Assembly: GCA_035276685.1 (NCBI GenBank)
Contig: DATELK010000190.1
Location: 1 to 64,000, forward strand
From: JACVRN01 sp035276685
Lineage (GTDB): Bacteria; Acidobacteriota; Blastocatellia; Pyrinomonadales; Pyrinomonadaceae
Reading direction: 5' to 3'
Length of the DNA: 64,000 nt
This document shows, one piece after another, positions 1 to 8,388 of this stretch. Position 1 is the stretch's first letter; each line of letters starts with the position of its first letter. A program made the position numbers and the translations under genes. The notes under the pieces were generated by a model. The model made no database searches, had not been told where the DNA came from, and saw nothing but the letters and a program-made list of their open reading frames with translations.

Positions 1-49
1 TACCGCAGGCGGTACTGACCTGTGCTTCGTATTCAGGTAGAATTCCTCC

Positions 50-1102
50 ATGAATCTCTCTGAAATCTTCTTTAACAGGTGGGACAGGCTGCGAAGCGGC
101 TGGCGCGTCGCTCTGTTCATAATCATCAACTACGCCCTTGCCTTCCCCCTCTTCCTGCTCTTAACAATCGGCTACATGTTGCTGTTACGCGTCCGAAATG
201 TTGAGGAGGCGCAAGGCTTCCTGCGAGGCCCCTGGGGATGGGTGTTCCAGTCGGCTGTGCTTTTGACGGCGGCGACTGTGGCCGGGTTCGTCTGCGCCCG
301 TCTGCTGGAAGGGCTGCCCCTGCGCTCGATTGGCTGGACGCTTCACAGAGGGTATGCGCTCGACTGGTTGAAGGGCACGCTCATTGGCGCGATCTCGCTG
401 ATACTGGCGACGCTGATAATTTTCGTAAGCGGCGGTTACAGGTTCAGCTTCGCCGCCTCCAATGCAGGTGCGGTCTTGAAGACGCTTCTCTTCTCCGGCC
501 TCGTCTTTATCCTAGCAGCCGCAGCCGAAGAGGCGCTCTTTCGCGGCTATCCTTTGCAGACGATGACGCGAGCGAAGCTGGCCGTGGTCGGCATGGTGCT
601 GACCTCTCTCGTCTTCGCCTACGTTCACAAGGACAATCCGAACAACCCGCCGGGCCTAGCGCCTTTCACCTACATAGGGCTCTACTTCGTAAACTTCCCT
701 TTCATCAACACCGCACTGGCGGGAGCGTGGCTGGCCGTGGCATATCTTCGCACGCGAAGCCTCTGGTTCCCGCTGGGCGTGCACTGGTCATGGAACTGGA
801 CTATGGGAGCGCTGCTGGGCCTGCCAGTGAGCGGCATAGAAGCCTTGACGCCCGCGCCTCTACTGCGCGCAGCCGATACGGGGCCGGAGTGGCTGACGGG
901 CGGAGCATACGGCCTTGAAGCCGGAGCGGCCTGCACGCTGGCGCTTCTGGCTTCGACCATTTTCCTCTGGCGCACGAGGCTCCTGTCGGCCACGCCCGAG
1001 ATGCTGAGCTTGACGGATAAAGAGAATCCCAAGCAGGGCGCTTACACGGCCCCTGAGATTGCAGAAGAAAGCCTCGCAGGAGAAGACCGAACGCCTGTCT
1101 AG
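50..1102 (+). CDS. CPBP-family intramembrane metalloprotease (ABI domain)
   Basis: Predicted polytopic membrane protein of 350 residues. Hydrophobic segments lie at about 20-45, 65-85, 105-130, 140-160 and further on. The signature EExxxR is visible as AEEALFRGYP near residue 160, and a second His motif, GVHWSWN, lies near 245; together these form the presumed zinc-type active site of the CPBP (type II CAAX protease-like, PF02517) family. Bacterial members are linked to bacteriocin self-immunity or protein processing, but the substrate cannot be told from sequence. It stands alone, with no convincing operon partner. The hydrophilic tail of about 35 residues is unremarkable. Confidence 0.88.
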   Translation: MNLSEIFFNRWDRLRSGWRVALFIIINYALAFPLFLLLTIGYMLLLRVRNVEEAQGFLRGPWGWVFQSAVLLTAATVAGFVCARLLEGLPLRSIGWTLHRGYALDWLKGTLIGAISLILATLIIFVSGGYRFSFAASNAGAVLKTLLFSGLVFILAAAAEEALFRGYPLQTMTRAKLAVVGMVLTSLVFAYVHKDNPNNPPGLAPFTYIGLYFVNFPFINTALAGAWLAVAYLRTRSLWFPLGVHWSWNWTMGALLGLPVSGIEALTPAPLLRAADTGPEWLTGGAYGLEAGAACTLALLASTIFLWRTRLLSATPEMLSLTDKENPKQGAYTAPEIAEESLAGEDRTPV

Positions 1103-1299
1103 ATAAATTCGTAAGCGTCCTGTTAACGCTCCGTTTGCAAAGAGCGTCTTAGAGGTCGGAGAGGCCGGAAATAGCAGCTTTTCCGTACCTTCAAAATCTA
1201 CGAGAAGCCTAAGAAGGAAGGTATTTTTTTAGAGACGGCCCGCGAGCCGGAGCCGTCGGCACGCAACCTTAAGGCGTGCGCGTGTAAGTAGGGAGAGTA

Positions 1300-1893
1300 A
1301 TGTCTGAGATTGAAGCGACCGGCGACCTGCTTCTCTTCGCCGGGGAGCATGACAAAGTGGCCTCTGTTGCCCCCGTGACTGCCATCTCTCCCGATGCGTC
1401 GCTGGTTGAAAGTGTGCGCCGTGGCGACCATGATGCCTTCGGCAAGCTCTATGCTCTCTACTCGCCTATGGTGCATGGAATCCTGCTGGCGCGAGTGCCG
1501 CGCTCGGAAGTTGACGACCTCGTGCAGGACATCTTCCTCGTCGCGCTCAATCGCCTGAACACCCTGCGCGACACGAACGCCTTCGGCGGGTGGCTCGCCA
1601 TGATTGCGCGCAACCGCGCCATGGACTTCTATCGCCAGTCGCGCGAGACCGAAGAGCTCTCGGAAGAGATGGCGGGCCGCAGCTCTCATGACACGGAGGC
1701 GCGAGAGGTGCTGGCAGTGATTCGACAGTTGCCGGAAGCCTACAGGGAGACGCTGGTGCTGCGACTGGTGGAAGGCATGACCGGGCCGGAGATAGCCGAG
1801 CGAACGGGGCTCAAGGCAGAGTCCGTGCGCGTCAACCTGCATCGCGGCATGAAAATCCTGCGCGAGCGGCTGGGGATTACGGAGACAGTATGA
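1300..1893 (+). CDS. ECF-type RNA polymerase sigma factor
   Basis: A 197-residue sigma-70 family protein with only regions 2 and 4. Region 2 covers about 45-110 (FGKLYALYSPMVHGI, then the DDLVQDIFL core). Region 4 covers about 130-190, with a helix-turn-helix around GPEIAERTGLKAESVRVNL. The start has a good ribosome site (GGGAGAG) just upstream. The stop overlaps the next ATG as ATGA, so the next gene is translationally coupled and is the likely anti-sigma factor. The N-terminal 30 residues before region 2 are not conserved-looking. Known for the family: directs RNA polymerase to a small envelope-stress-type regulon, often including its own operon. Confidence 0.93.
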   Translation: MSEIEATGDLLLFAGEHDKVASVAPVTAISPDASLVESVRRGDHDAFGKLYALYSPMVHGILLARVPRSEVDDLVQDIFLVALNRLNTLRDTNAFGGWLAMIARNRAMDFYRQSRETEELSEEMAGRSSHDTEAREVLAVIRQLPEAYRETLVLRLVEGMTGPEIAERTGLKAESVRVNLHRGMKILRERLGITETV

Positions 1894-2468
1894 AAGACGA
1901 TTACCTTTGGGATAAGTCCGGCGAGCCCGACCCGGAGATAGAGCGCCTTGAGCGCATCATGGGCGGGCTTCGCAGCCGCCGTGGCGCAGAGGACTTGATG
2001 CCCGCGTTCGAGAAGCTCTCGCGCAGGAAGAGTGTGCGGCCAAGTGCCAAGTGGCTCGCCTTTGCAGCGACCGTGGCCTTCGCAGTCCTCGCGCTCGGCG
2101 TCTTCGGCGTCATGCAGCGTCAAACCGGAAAGCAGGAGACCGCAAAGTCAGAGATGGTGATGGTCAATCCCACACCGACCGACTCGTTGATTGAAGAGGT
2201 CGCCCCGCCAAATACTTCAGGCGAGACAGGTCGGACGGAGAACGACTCGCAGGGAGCTGCAACAACGCAGACGACGAAGCGCTCGCCTCTCGAAGCGCGA
2301 CGCCGAAACATCGTCAGAAGACGCGAGTCCTTCATCACCCAGCAGGAGCGCACGGAAGGCTTGCTGGCTAAGGAGCAGCTTCTGAAGGCGCTTCAGATAA
2401 CCAGCACGGAGCTTGATTCCGTACAGAAGAAGGTTCAGGGCGACGAGAAAGCGGGCCCATCATCTTAA
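1890..2468 (+). CDS. Putative membrane anti-sigma factor
   Basis: A 192-residue protein with one clear transmembrane segment (WLAFAATVAFAVLALGVFGV, about residues 51-70) between a short N-terminal cytoplasmic part and a charged C-terminal part of about 120 residues, rich in Thr/Glu/Arg and probably coiled-coil. This topology and the 4-bp overlap with the upstream ECF sigma gene are typical of anti-sigma factors. No zinc-binding HxxxCxxC motif is visible, so it is not a ZAS-type anti-sigma. The role is inferred from context only. Confidence 0.6.
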   Translation: MKDDYLWDKSGEPDPEIERLERIMGGLRSRRGAEDLMPAFEKLSRRKSVRPSAKWLAFAATVAFAVLALGVFGVMQRQTGKQETAKSEMVMVNPTPTDSLIEEVAPPNTSGETGRTENDSQGAATTQTTKRSPLEARRRNIVRRRESFITQQERTEGLLAKEQLLKALQITSTELDSVQKKVQGDEKAGPSS

Positions 2469-2489
2469 AAGCGAAGGAAGTATCAGCAG

Positions 2490-3062
2490 ATGAAAGAAGC
2501 AGTCTTGAAATTTACGACTCAGGGAGCCCGAAGGCTCGTTCTGGCCACCCTACTCTTTGCGCTCTCGGCTGTCGCCGCTTATGCTCAGGAGCCTGCGCGC
2601 CTGCAACTGGCGACGCTCGACGCCCTTGAGCCGCGCGCAGACCAGACGCTCAACATCACTATGGACGGCAAAGTCCTGCAGCTCGCGCTCAGGTTCCTCT
2701 CCGACAAGAAGCCTAACGAGGCGAAGATAAAAGAGGCCGTGGCAGGCATTCGCGGCATCTACGTCAAGAGGTTCGCCTTCGACCAGGACAATCTCTTCTC
2801 GGCCGCCGAAATCGAGCCCATACGCTCGCAGCTACGCTCTCCCATGTGGGTGCAGCTCGTGGAAGTCCGAAGCAAGAAGGCCGGGCAGAACATAGACGTC
2901 TTCACGATGATTGAAGGCGGAAAGATTAATGGCGTCGCCATCATCGCGCTTGACCGCAGGCAGGTGACGGTCGTTAACATTGTCGGCCCCGTGGACGTGG
3001 ACAAGCTGACGGAGCTTCGCGGCAACTTCGCCATACCGGACTTCGACGTGGATAAAAAATAA
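2490..3062 (+). CDS. DUF4252-like secreted protein (first copy)
   Basis: 190 residues. A signal peptide is visible (KFTTQGARRLVLATLLFALS then VAAYAQ, cleavage near residue 33). The mature part contains LNITMDGKVLQLALRFLS, then KEAVAGIRGIYVKRFAF and a C-terminal VTVVNIVGPVDVDKLTEL, the pattern of the DUF4252 family. It follows the sigma/anti-sigma pair by 21 bp and a GAAGG ribosome site, and is followed by a second related gene. Envelope proteins in such operons are commonly sigma-factor targets. Biochemical function is unknown. Confidence 0.72.
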   Translation: MKEAVLKFTTQGARRLVLATLLFALSAVAAYAQEPARLQLATLDALEPRADQTLNITMDGKVLQLALRFLSDKKPNEAKIKEAVAGIRGIYVKRFAFDQDNLFSAAEIEPIRSQLRSPMWVQLVEVRSKKAGQNIDVFTMIEGGKINGVAIIALDRRQVTVVNIVGPVDVDKLTELRGNFAIPDFDVDKK

Positions 3063-3077
3063 GGAGAGCGCCCCATC

Positions 3078-3644
3078 ATGAGAAGGCACAGACTTTTCAT
3101 ACACGCACTCGTTCTGGTCGCGGCTCTCTCCCTCGGCTACTCCGGCGCGGCGGCGCAGCAGAAGAGCGGCGGCAACGGCTTCGACGCCATCACCAAACAC
3201 CTGAAGACGCGCTATCAGGCTAAGAAGCGGAGCATCCCCTTCCTCGGCCTTGCCAAGTTCGCCATACGCATAGTCAAGCCTGCCGGAGTCAAGAGCATCA
3301 ACCTCTCGCTCTTTGAAGACCTGAAGAACACGGGCGAGCTGCCCGACCAGGAATTGAACGCGATGATGCGCGAGGCGCTGAGCCCTGAGTGGCAGCCGCT
3401 TGTCAGCGTGCGTCAACGTAACGGCGACCAGGTCTACATCTACGCGGCCGAAGCGGGCAAGGACGTGAAGCTCGCGGTGCTTGCTATCAATCAGAATCAG
3501 GCAGTGCTTGCGCGCGTCAAGGTCAACCCCGACGCCCTCAGAAGATTCATGGACAATCCTAAACTTCTGGGCATCTCTTTGGGCGGCGACAATCAACCGC
3601 AACCGCAGGCCCTCCAGCCGAATCAGGGCGACGCGGAAAAATAG
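3078..3644 (+). CDS. DUF4252-like secreted protein (second copy)
   Basis: 188 residues with a signal peptide (about 1-28, ending SGAAAQQ). The central part (VKSINLSLFEDLK, PEWQPLVSVRQRNGDQVYIYAAE, VLAINQNQAVLARVKVNPDAL) parallels the layout of the preceding gene, so the two look like diverged tandem duplicates. An AAGGAGAG ribosome site lies 15 bp after the upstream stop. The C-terminus is a Gln/Asn/Pro-rich tail. It is the last gene of the sigma-led operon; a large hairpin follows at 3681-3755. Confidence 0.66.
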   Translation: MRRHRLFIHALVLVAALSLGYSGAAAQQKSGGNGFDAITKHLKTRYQAKKRSIPFLGLAKFAIRIVKPAGVKSINLSLFEDLKNTGELPDQELNAMMREALSPEWQPLVSVRQRNGDQVYIYAAEAGKDVKLAVLAINQNQAVLARVKVNPDALRRFMDNPKLLGISLGGDNQPQPQALQPNQGDAEK

Positions 3645-3680
3645 AATTCAACAAGCTGCTGAAAGGGGCAACATATTAGT

Positions 3681-3755
3681 AGCCCCCGCAGGGGCGGTAT
3701 ATTAGTAGCCCATGACGTTAGTCATGGGCTACTAATATACCGCCCCTGCGGGGCT
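3681..3755. repeat. Long palindrome (stem about 35 bp)
   Basis: The left arm 3681-3716 and right arm 3721-3755 are reverse complements except for one extra C in the left arm, with a 4-nt GTTA loop. The core GTAGCCCATGAC is repeated just before it as part of a direct copy of ATATTAGTAGCCC (3672-3684 and 3699-3711). It lies between convergent gene ends, so it may terminate transcription both ways, but the near-perfect symmetry also fits a palindromic repeat element. No other copy of this sequence was seen in the window. Confidence 0.85.
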
Positions 3756-3788
3756 ATTGATATTCTGCCACTTTCGGGGGCTTATTTC

Positions 3789-4934
3789 TTATCTCTCGTT
3801 AATCGGCACGTAGGGCACGTCTCTGGGCCCTGTGTACTCTGCGCGCGGGCGTATGATGCGGTTGTTGGCGTACTGCTCAAGTATGTGGCCGGTCCAGCCG
3901 GAGATGCGGCTCACCGCGAAGATGGGCGTGTAAAGCTCAAGCGGAATGCCCATCATGTAATAGGTCGAGGCGGAGTAGAAATCGACGTTCGGATACAATC
4001 CCTTCTCGCGCATCACCACCTCTTCCACCTTGCGCGACATGTCGTACCACTTGGTATTGCCCGCTCGCTCTCCCACCTCTTTCGAGAAGCGGCGCAGGTG
4101 CGTGGCGCGCGGGTCTTCCGTCCTGTAGACGGCGTGGCCGAAGCCCATAATCTTCGCCTTCGTGGCCAACGCGTTCTTGATGTAGCTCTCCACGTTATCC
4201 ACTTCACCAATTGACAGCAGCGTCTTCATGACGTTTGTGTTCGCGCCGCCGTGCAGAGGCCCCGACAGCGCAGCTATCGCAGCCGTCACAGAGCCGTAGA
4301 TGTCCGCGAGAGTCGCCGCCACGACCCGCGCCGTGAAGGTGGAAGCGTTAAGCTCGTGGTCTGCGTGCAGAATCAGACAGACATCGAAGAGCCGCGCGTC
4401 CTCCTCGGAAGGCATCTCGCCGCGCAGCATGTATAGAAAGTTCGTCGCTATGTTCAACTCGGGCTTCGGGCTGACAGGCTCTTTGCCTTCTCTCAGCCGT
4501 CCTATCCCTGCGACAATCGTGGGTATCTGTGCCGTGAGGCGCGTGGCCGTGCGAAGGGAGCCTTCGCTCGTCTGGTCGCGTGCGCCCTTGTCATAAAAAT
4601 CCAGCGCGGAGACGACCGTTCGCAGCGTGTCCATGGGCTCCGCGTCCGCGGGCAGCCGCCGCATCAAATCCAGAATCTCCGCAGGCAGCTCGTAGCACCG
4701 GCCCAGAGAGCTTTTAAGCTCGTCCAGCTCCGCCCGTTTCGGCAGGCGGCCGTGCCAGAGCAGGTATATGACCTCTTCAAAGGTGGAGTGCTCGGCAAGG
4801 TCGTGTATGTTGATGCCTTCGTAGATTAGCTCGCCGCGCTCGCCGTTCACGTCGCCGATGGCTGTGGTCGCGGCCACAACTCCGCGCAACCCGGCAGCGC
4901 TCGCCGTCCCCCCGGCAGTCTTCGTGTCGCTCAT
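3789..4934 (-). CDS. Citrate synthase family protein (citrate / 2-methylcitrate synthase)
   Basis: 381 residues from the chosen ATG at 4934, which has AAGGA upstream; an upstream ATG at 4994 would add 20 residues unlike the family. Condenses acetyl-CoA (or propionyl-CoA) with oxaloacetate. Visible active-site regions are GPLHGGANTNVMKTL, GFGHAVYRTEDPRATHL and VDFYSASTYYMMGIP, giving the two catalytic histidines and the aspartate. The length fits the short, dimeric Gram-positive/archaeal-type enzymes. Sequence alone cannot separate citrate from methylcitrate synthase; no prpB/prpD neighbours are present, which favours the TCA enzyme. Confidence 0.9.
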   Translation of the reverse strand: MSDTKTAGGTASAAGLRGVVAATTAIGDVNGERGELIYEGINIHDLAEHSTFEEVIYLLWHGRLPKRAELDELKSSLGRCYELPAEILDLMRRLPADAEPMDTLRTVVSALDFYDKGARDQTSEGSLRTATRLTAQIPTIVAGIGRLREGKEPVSPKPELNIATNFLYMLRGEMPSEEDARLFDVCLILHADHELNASTFTARVVAATLADIYGSVTAAIAALSGPLHGGANTNVMKTLLSIGEVDNVESYIKNALATKAKIMGFGHAVYRTEDPRATHLRRFSKEVGERAGNTKWYDMSRKVEEVVMREKGLYPNVDFYSASTYYMMGIPLELYTPIFAVSRISGWTGHILEQYANNRIIRPRAEYTGPRDVPYVPINER

Positions 4935-5019
4935 TCTGTTGCTGTCCTTGTTAAAGTATAAAGCGAAGATAGCAAAGAGATTGATGGGTGACAAGTGGAT
5001 AAGAGGAAAGCCAGCCCCC

Positions 5020-5877
5020 TTATTTCGAGAGAAGCAGAACCGGCTCGCCTCTGTCTATGCCCAGCAGGCGCGCGGCAGAGGTTTGGAAAGCGGCTATCTC
5101 AAGAAAGCCCGCGCTTCCCCAGACGGCGAAAAGCTCTTCGTCCGCCCTCCCGGCCTCGGCAAAGAATTTTCTGAAGGACGTTATCTCTCGTCCACCCACG
5201 AGCAGGCGCGCTCCCTTCGTCAACATCTCTTCGGTCAAAGAGGCGCGCGTGATGTTCGTGATGCAGTTGCCGAAGCGGTCAACGTGAATCACAGCCGCTT
5301 CCAACTGTCCCGTCCCTGCCCCGCGCACCATTAGAGGCTCAAGCCGCACGTAATCCTTTATCTCGGCTCCAAGCTCCTGCGGCTCTACGCCTCTTGAGAC
5401 GGCTCCGGCGACAGGGGCAAACAGGTCTCGCCCGTGAAAGGTCGCGCTCACCGTGGGGCTGAAATATTTATCGTTCGTCAGATGAAAGACGCGCACCTCT
5501 TCTTCCAGCTCATACGCGTAGCCGAAGAGCCCGTTGTCGGGCCCGACGAAAAAGTAGTCGCGCGTGACGACCAGCACGGGCCGTCGCTCGGAGCCTACGC
5601 CGGGGTCAACTACGCCTACGTGAACCGTCTTGCGAGGGAAGCTCCTGTAGGCTGCCATGAGAGTGAAAGCGCCAGCGTAGATGTCGTGCGGCGGAACGTC
5701 GTGAGTGATGTCTATGATTCGAGCCTGAGGATTGACGCGCAGGATTGCGCCCTTCATAGCGCCCACGAAATAGTCTGACGTGCCGAAGTCGGTCAGGAGA
5801 GAGACGAAAGAAAATGCAGAAGGCAGAGTGCTGAATGATGAATTAAAGAGCTCTTCTTCTCGTTCATCATTCTGCAT
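5020..5877 (-). CDS. SAM hydroxide adenosyltransferase family protein (DUF62, chlorinase/fluorinase fold)
   Basis: 285 residues. The family core starts at FVSLLTDFGTSDYFVGAMKG and continues through IDITHDVPPHDI, VVDPGVGSERRPV and GPDNGLF; RGAGTGQLEAAVIHVDRFGNCITNI marks the C-terminal domain. Known family members hydrolyse S-adenosylmethionine to adenosine and methionine with an activated water. The first 24 or so residues (beginning MQNDEREEE) are encoded by a palindromic repeat at 5813-5890, and no other in-frame ATG or GTG precedes the conserved core, so the repeat appears to supply the start codon. An upstream non-canonical start is possible. Confidence 0.87.
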   Translation of the reverse strand: MQNDEREEELFNSSFSTLPSAFSFVSLLTDFGTSDYFVGAMKGAILRVNPQARIIDITHDVPPHDIYAGAFTLMAAYRSFPRKTVHVGVVDPGVGSERRPVLVVTRDYFFVGPDNGLFGYAYELEEEVRVFHLTNDKYFSPTVSATFHGRDLFAPVAGAVSRGVEPQELGAEIKDYVRLEPLMVRGAGTGQLEAAVIHVDRFGNCITNITRASLTEEMLTKGARLLVGGREITSFRKFFAEAGRADEELFAVWGSAGFLEIAAFQTSAARLLGIDRGEPVLLLSK

Positions 5878-5890
5878 TCTGCCTTCTGCC
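5813..5890. repeat. Family-1 palindromic repeat, copy A
   Basis: Arms 5813-5843 (AATGCAGAAGGCAGAGTG...) and 5863-5890 are inverted copies around a short AT-rich centre. The same arms bracket the four-helix-bundle gene at 12037-12480 and recur at 18333, 22067, 41367 and 46451. This copy overlaps the 5' end of the SAM-hydrolase-family gene and encodes its first residues. Confidence 0.93.
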
Positions 5891-5897
5891 TTGCTCT

Positions 5898-6923
5898 TTA
5901 GACTCTGGTCTCGGAGTTGGTGCGGATTCTGAGCTGCTGGCCGCGCGGCAGGTATATGTCGTTGCCGCGCTGTGTCATGACGCCGCCCGTGCCTATGCCG
6001 CCGCCAATGGCTGCGCCAATGGCAGCGCCTTTGCCGCCGCCGACGATGGCTCCAATGACTGCGCCAATGGCGGCGCTGGTGCCAATCTTGGCCACGTCCC
6101 GCTTGGAGTCGTCTTTGCCCTTGACGCCGCCCTCTTCGTCGACGGTGCCGGAAGTGTTGCCCGTGCCCGGTGTGTCCACGACCTCTATCACCTGGGCGTT
6201 CAAGTTTGAGAAGCGGTTATTGATGCGAATCTGCTCGAAGGAAAGCTGTAGCTCGGAGCTACCCTTGACGCGGCCGGGACGCTTGACGCGAGTCACGCGC
6301 CCGTCAACCATGGCTCCTTCAAGCTCCGCAGGCTCTATGACGCGCGCCTGAAAGCGGTCGCCCACCTGGCTCGCTTCCGTCGAAAGGTTCGTCAGAAGCT
6401 CTACGCGCATGACTGTGTCACGGCGAATGGTGACGGTGCCGCCCGAGGCACCCGCGCTCCCCGGGCCGCTCGAAGTGCTGCTGCTCGTGCTTGAGCTGTA
6501 GCTTGCGTCGTCGTCATCGTCCGCGTCCGTGGCGGGCTGCGTGCTCTGCTGCGAGACGGTCTGGACTGTGCCGCGCCGCTTGAGGCCCTGCGGGATGGTA
6601 GAGTCGAAGCCGCGACGCTCGTAGCCCGACGCGTAGCCTATCTCAAAGCCCTGCTGGTATCCGTCCCTGTAGTCTTCGCGCGGGCCGTAAGCTGCGACGT
6701 AAGCCCTGTCCGCGCTCTGGTAATCCGCCTTGCTTTTGAAGTCGCGCGCGGCGTTCTCCACCGCGTCGCCCCATCCGGCCTGGTAGCCGTCCGAATAGCC
6801 CGTTCGCCAGCCGCGCTCAAGCGCGCTCGTAGAATCCTGCGCGGCCAGACTCCCCGCGGGCACGGACGCGAGGCACAGGATGACCGCGACCATCAGCCCG
6901 GCAACTGTTTTTACTCTCTTCAT
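5898..6923 (-). CDS. Secreted protein with tyrosine/glycine repeats and a C-terminal glycine zipper
   Basis: 341 residues from the ATG at 6923, which has GGAAGGAAG upstream and opens a clear signal peptide (MKRVKTVAGLMVAVILCLAS, cut after SLAAQ). The upstream in-frame ATG at 7073 would bury this signal. The N-terminal mature part carries repeats of the type GYSDGYQAGWGDA / YRDGYQQGFEIGYASGY. A Ser/Asp linker follows, then a domain with a run of beta-like segments (VMRVELLTNLSTEASQVGDR). The C-terminal glycine zipper (AAIGAVIGAIVGGGKGAAIG) suggests membrane insertion or oligomerisation. Function is unknown. Confidence 0.78.
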   Translation of the reverse strand: MKRVKTVAGLMVAVILCLASVPAGSLAAQDSTSALERGWRTGYSDGYQAGWGDAVENAARDFKSKADYQSADRAYVAAYGPREDYRDGYQQGFEIGYASGYERRGFDSTIPQGLKRRGTVQTVSQQSTQPATDADDDDDASYSSSTSSSTSSGPGSAGASGGTVTIRRDTVMRVELLTNLSTEASQVGDRFQARVIEPAELEGAMVDGRVTRVKRPGRVKGSSELQLSFEQIRINNRFSNLNAQVIEVVDTPGTGNTSGTVDEEGGVKGKDDSKRDVAKIGTSAAIGAVIGAIVGGGKGAAIGAAIGGGIGTGGVMTQRGNDIYLPRGQQLRIRTNSETRV

Positions 6924-7188
6924 GCTATCTTCCTTCCAACATGAAATCATCAGGTGGGATGCTATCATATTCTGCAATAAACTTGATGTCGCTTGACGCT
7001 CAAGGGCGGCACGCCTAGACTTTTTCCGAAGTCCCGGACGTGCAAAAGCTGGATATTTCGTAGAAAGCGGCACACCAGCGGGCAGGGAGAGGTGCTTTTT
7101 TCCAGACTTCAGATGCTTTTCCGGCGCGCGAGGGTTGTTAGCGGGAATGCTTCAGGAGACTAAAAATTTCGGATTTTAAAGCCTACAG

Positions 7189-8388
7189 ATGCGTAGAGTT
7201 TACTTAGACCACAGCGCCACTACGCCGGTCGACGGCCGCGTAGTCGAAGCCATGCTTCCCTTTCTGACCGAAAAGTTCGGCAACGCCTCAAGCGTGCACT
7301 TCTTCGGGCAGGAGGCGCGCGCAGCCGTCGATAGGGCCAGGCGCGAAGTGGCCTCGCTCGTAGGCGCTCGCCCGAACGAGATAATCTTTCTCTCAGGCGG
7401 AACAGAGGCCAACAACCTCGCGGTGCGAGGCATAGCAGAGGCGGCCACGAGTCAAGGCCGTCACATCATCACTTCTCAGATTGAGCACCCGAGCACGAAA
7501 GGTGTTCTGGACGTTTTGGAGAAAGCAGGCTGGCTGGTAACGCGTCTTCCAGTTTATGAAGACGGCATCGTTCGCGTGGAAGATGTGCGCGAGGCCATCA
7601 GGGAAGATACGGTGCTTATCTCTCTGATGCTCGCCAATAACGAGATTGGAACGATTCAGCCTGTTGAGGAAGTGGGCCGCATCGTGCGCGAGTTGCGCGC
7701 GGGGGGTCGTCGTCACCTGTGGCTTCACACTGATGCCGTGCAGGCGGCGGGCCGCATGAAGGTTGACGTGGAAGCACTCGGCTGCGACCTGCTCTCGCTC
7801 TCGGCACACAAGCTTTACGCGCCGAAGGGAGCGGGCGCGCTCTTTGTGCGGCGCGGCGTGCGCTTCATACAGCAGATGGTCGGGGGCCATCAGGAGAGAG
7901 AGCGACGAGCCGGGACGGAATCGGTCGCTAACCTTGTTGCCTTCGGCACGGCGGCGCGACTCGCCGCAGAAGAGATGGCTGAGCGCGAGAGGCACGTCCG
8001 AGCTTTGCGCGACCGTTTCGAGGCTGGCGTTGAGGCTTCGATAGAAGACCTGGTCTTTAACGGGAACCGCGAGCGAAGATTGCCGCACGTCTCAAACATC
8101 TCGTTTCGCTACATTGAAGGCGAAGGGCTGCTGATAAATCTGGACATGCAGGGCGTGGCCGTCTCCACTGGCTCCGCCTGCTCTTCCGGCTCGCTTGAGC
8201 CTTCGCCAGTGATACGCGCTCTTGGCCGCACGGATGAGCTGGCGCGCGGCTCCATACGCTTCAGCTTCGGCAAGGACAATACGTATGAAGACGTTGACTA
8301 CGTGCTTCAGGCGCTCGCGCGAGCCGTGGAAAGCTTACGCCGCCTTTCGCCGCTCTATCTTGAAGCAAGGTCTGTATCGCGCGCTTGA
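7189..8388 (+). CDS. Cysteine desulfurase (NifS/IscS family)
   Basis: 399 residues. PLP-dependent enzyme that removes sulfur from cysteine and passes the persulfide to an Fe-S scaffold. Visible: start YLDHSATTPVD, GGTEANNLAVRG, the PLP lysine in LSAHKLYAPKGAG (about residue 207), GGHQERERRAGTESV, and the catalytic cysteine in STGSACSSG (about 329). It is translationally coupled (TGATG) to a NifU-like scaffold gene, a standard iscS-iscU or nifS-nifU arrangement. No nitrogenase genes are present, so a general Fe-S role is more likely. Confidence 0.95.
   Translation: MRRVYLDHSATTPVDGRVVEAMLPFLTEKFGNASSVHFFGQEARAAVDRARREVASLVGARPNEIIFLSGGTEANNLAVRGIAEAATSQGRHIITSQIEHPSTKGVLDVLEKAGWLVTRLPVYEDGIVRVEDVREAIREDTVLISLMLANNEIGTIQPVEEVGRIVRELRAGGRRHLWLHTDAVQAAGRMKVDVEALGCDLLSLSAHKLYAPKGAGALFVRRGVRFIQQMVGGHQERERRAGTESVANLVAFGTAARLAAEEMAERERHVRALRDRFEAGVEASIEDLVFNGNRERRLPHVSNISFRYIEGEGLLINLDMQGVAVSTGSACSSGSLEPSPVIRALGRTDELARGSIRFSFGKDNTYEDVDYVLQALARAVESLRRLSPLYLEARSVSRA

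Noticed and set aside
238..918. 226-codon frame inside the CPBP gene
   Set aside because: Arg/Ala-rich shadow frame of a well-supported gene; same for the other long overlapping frames.
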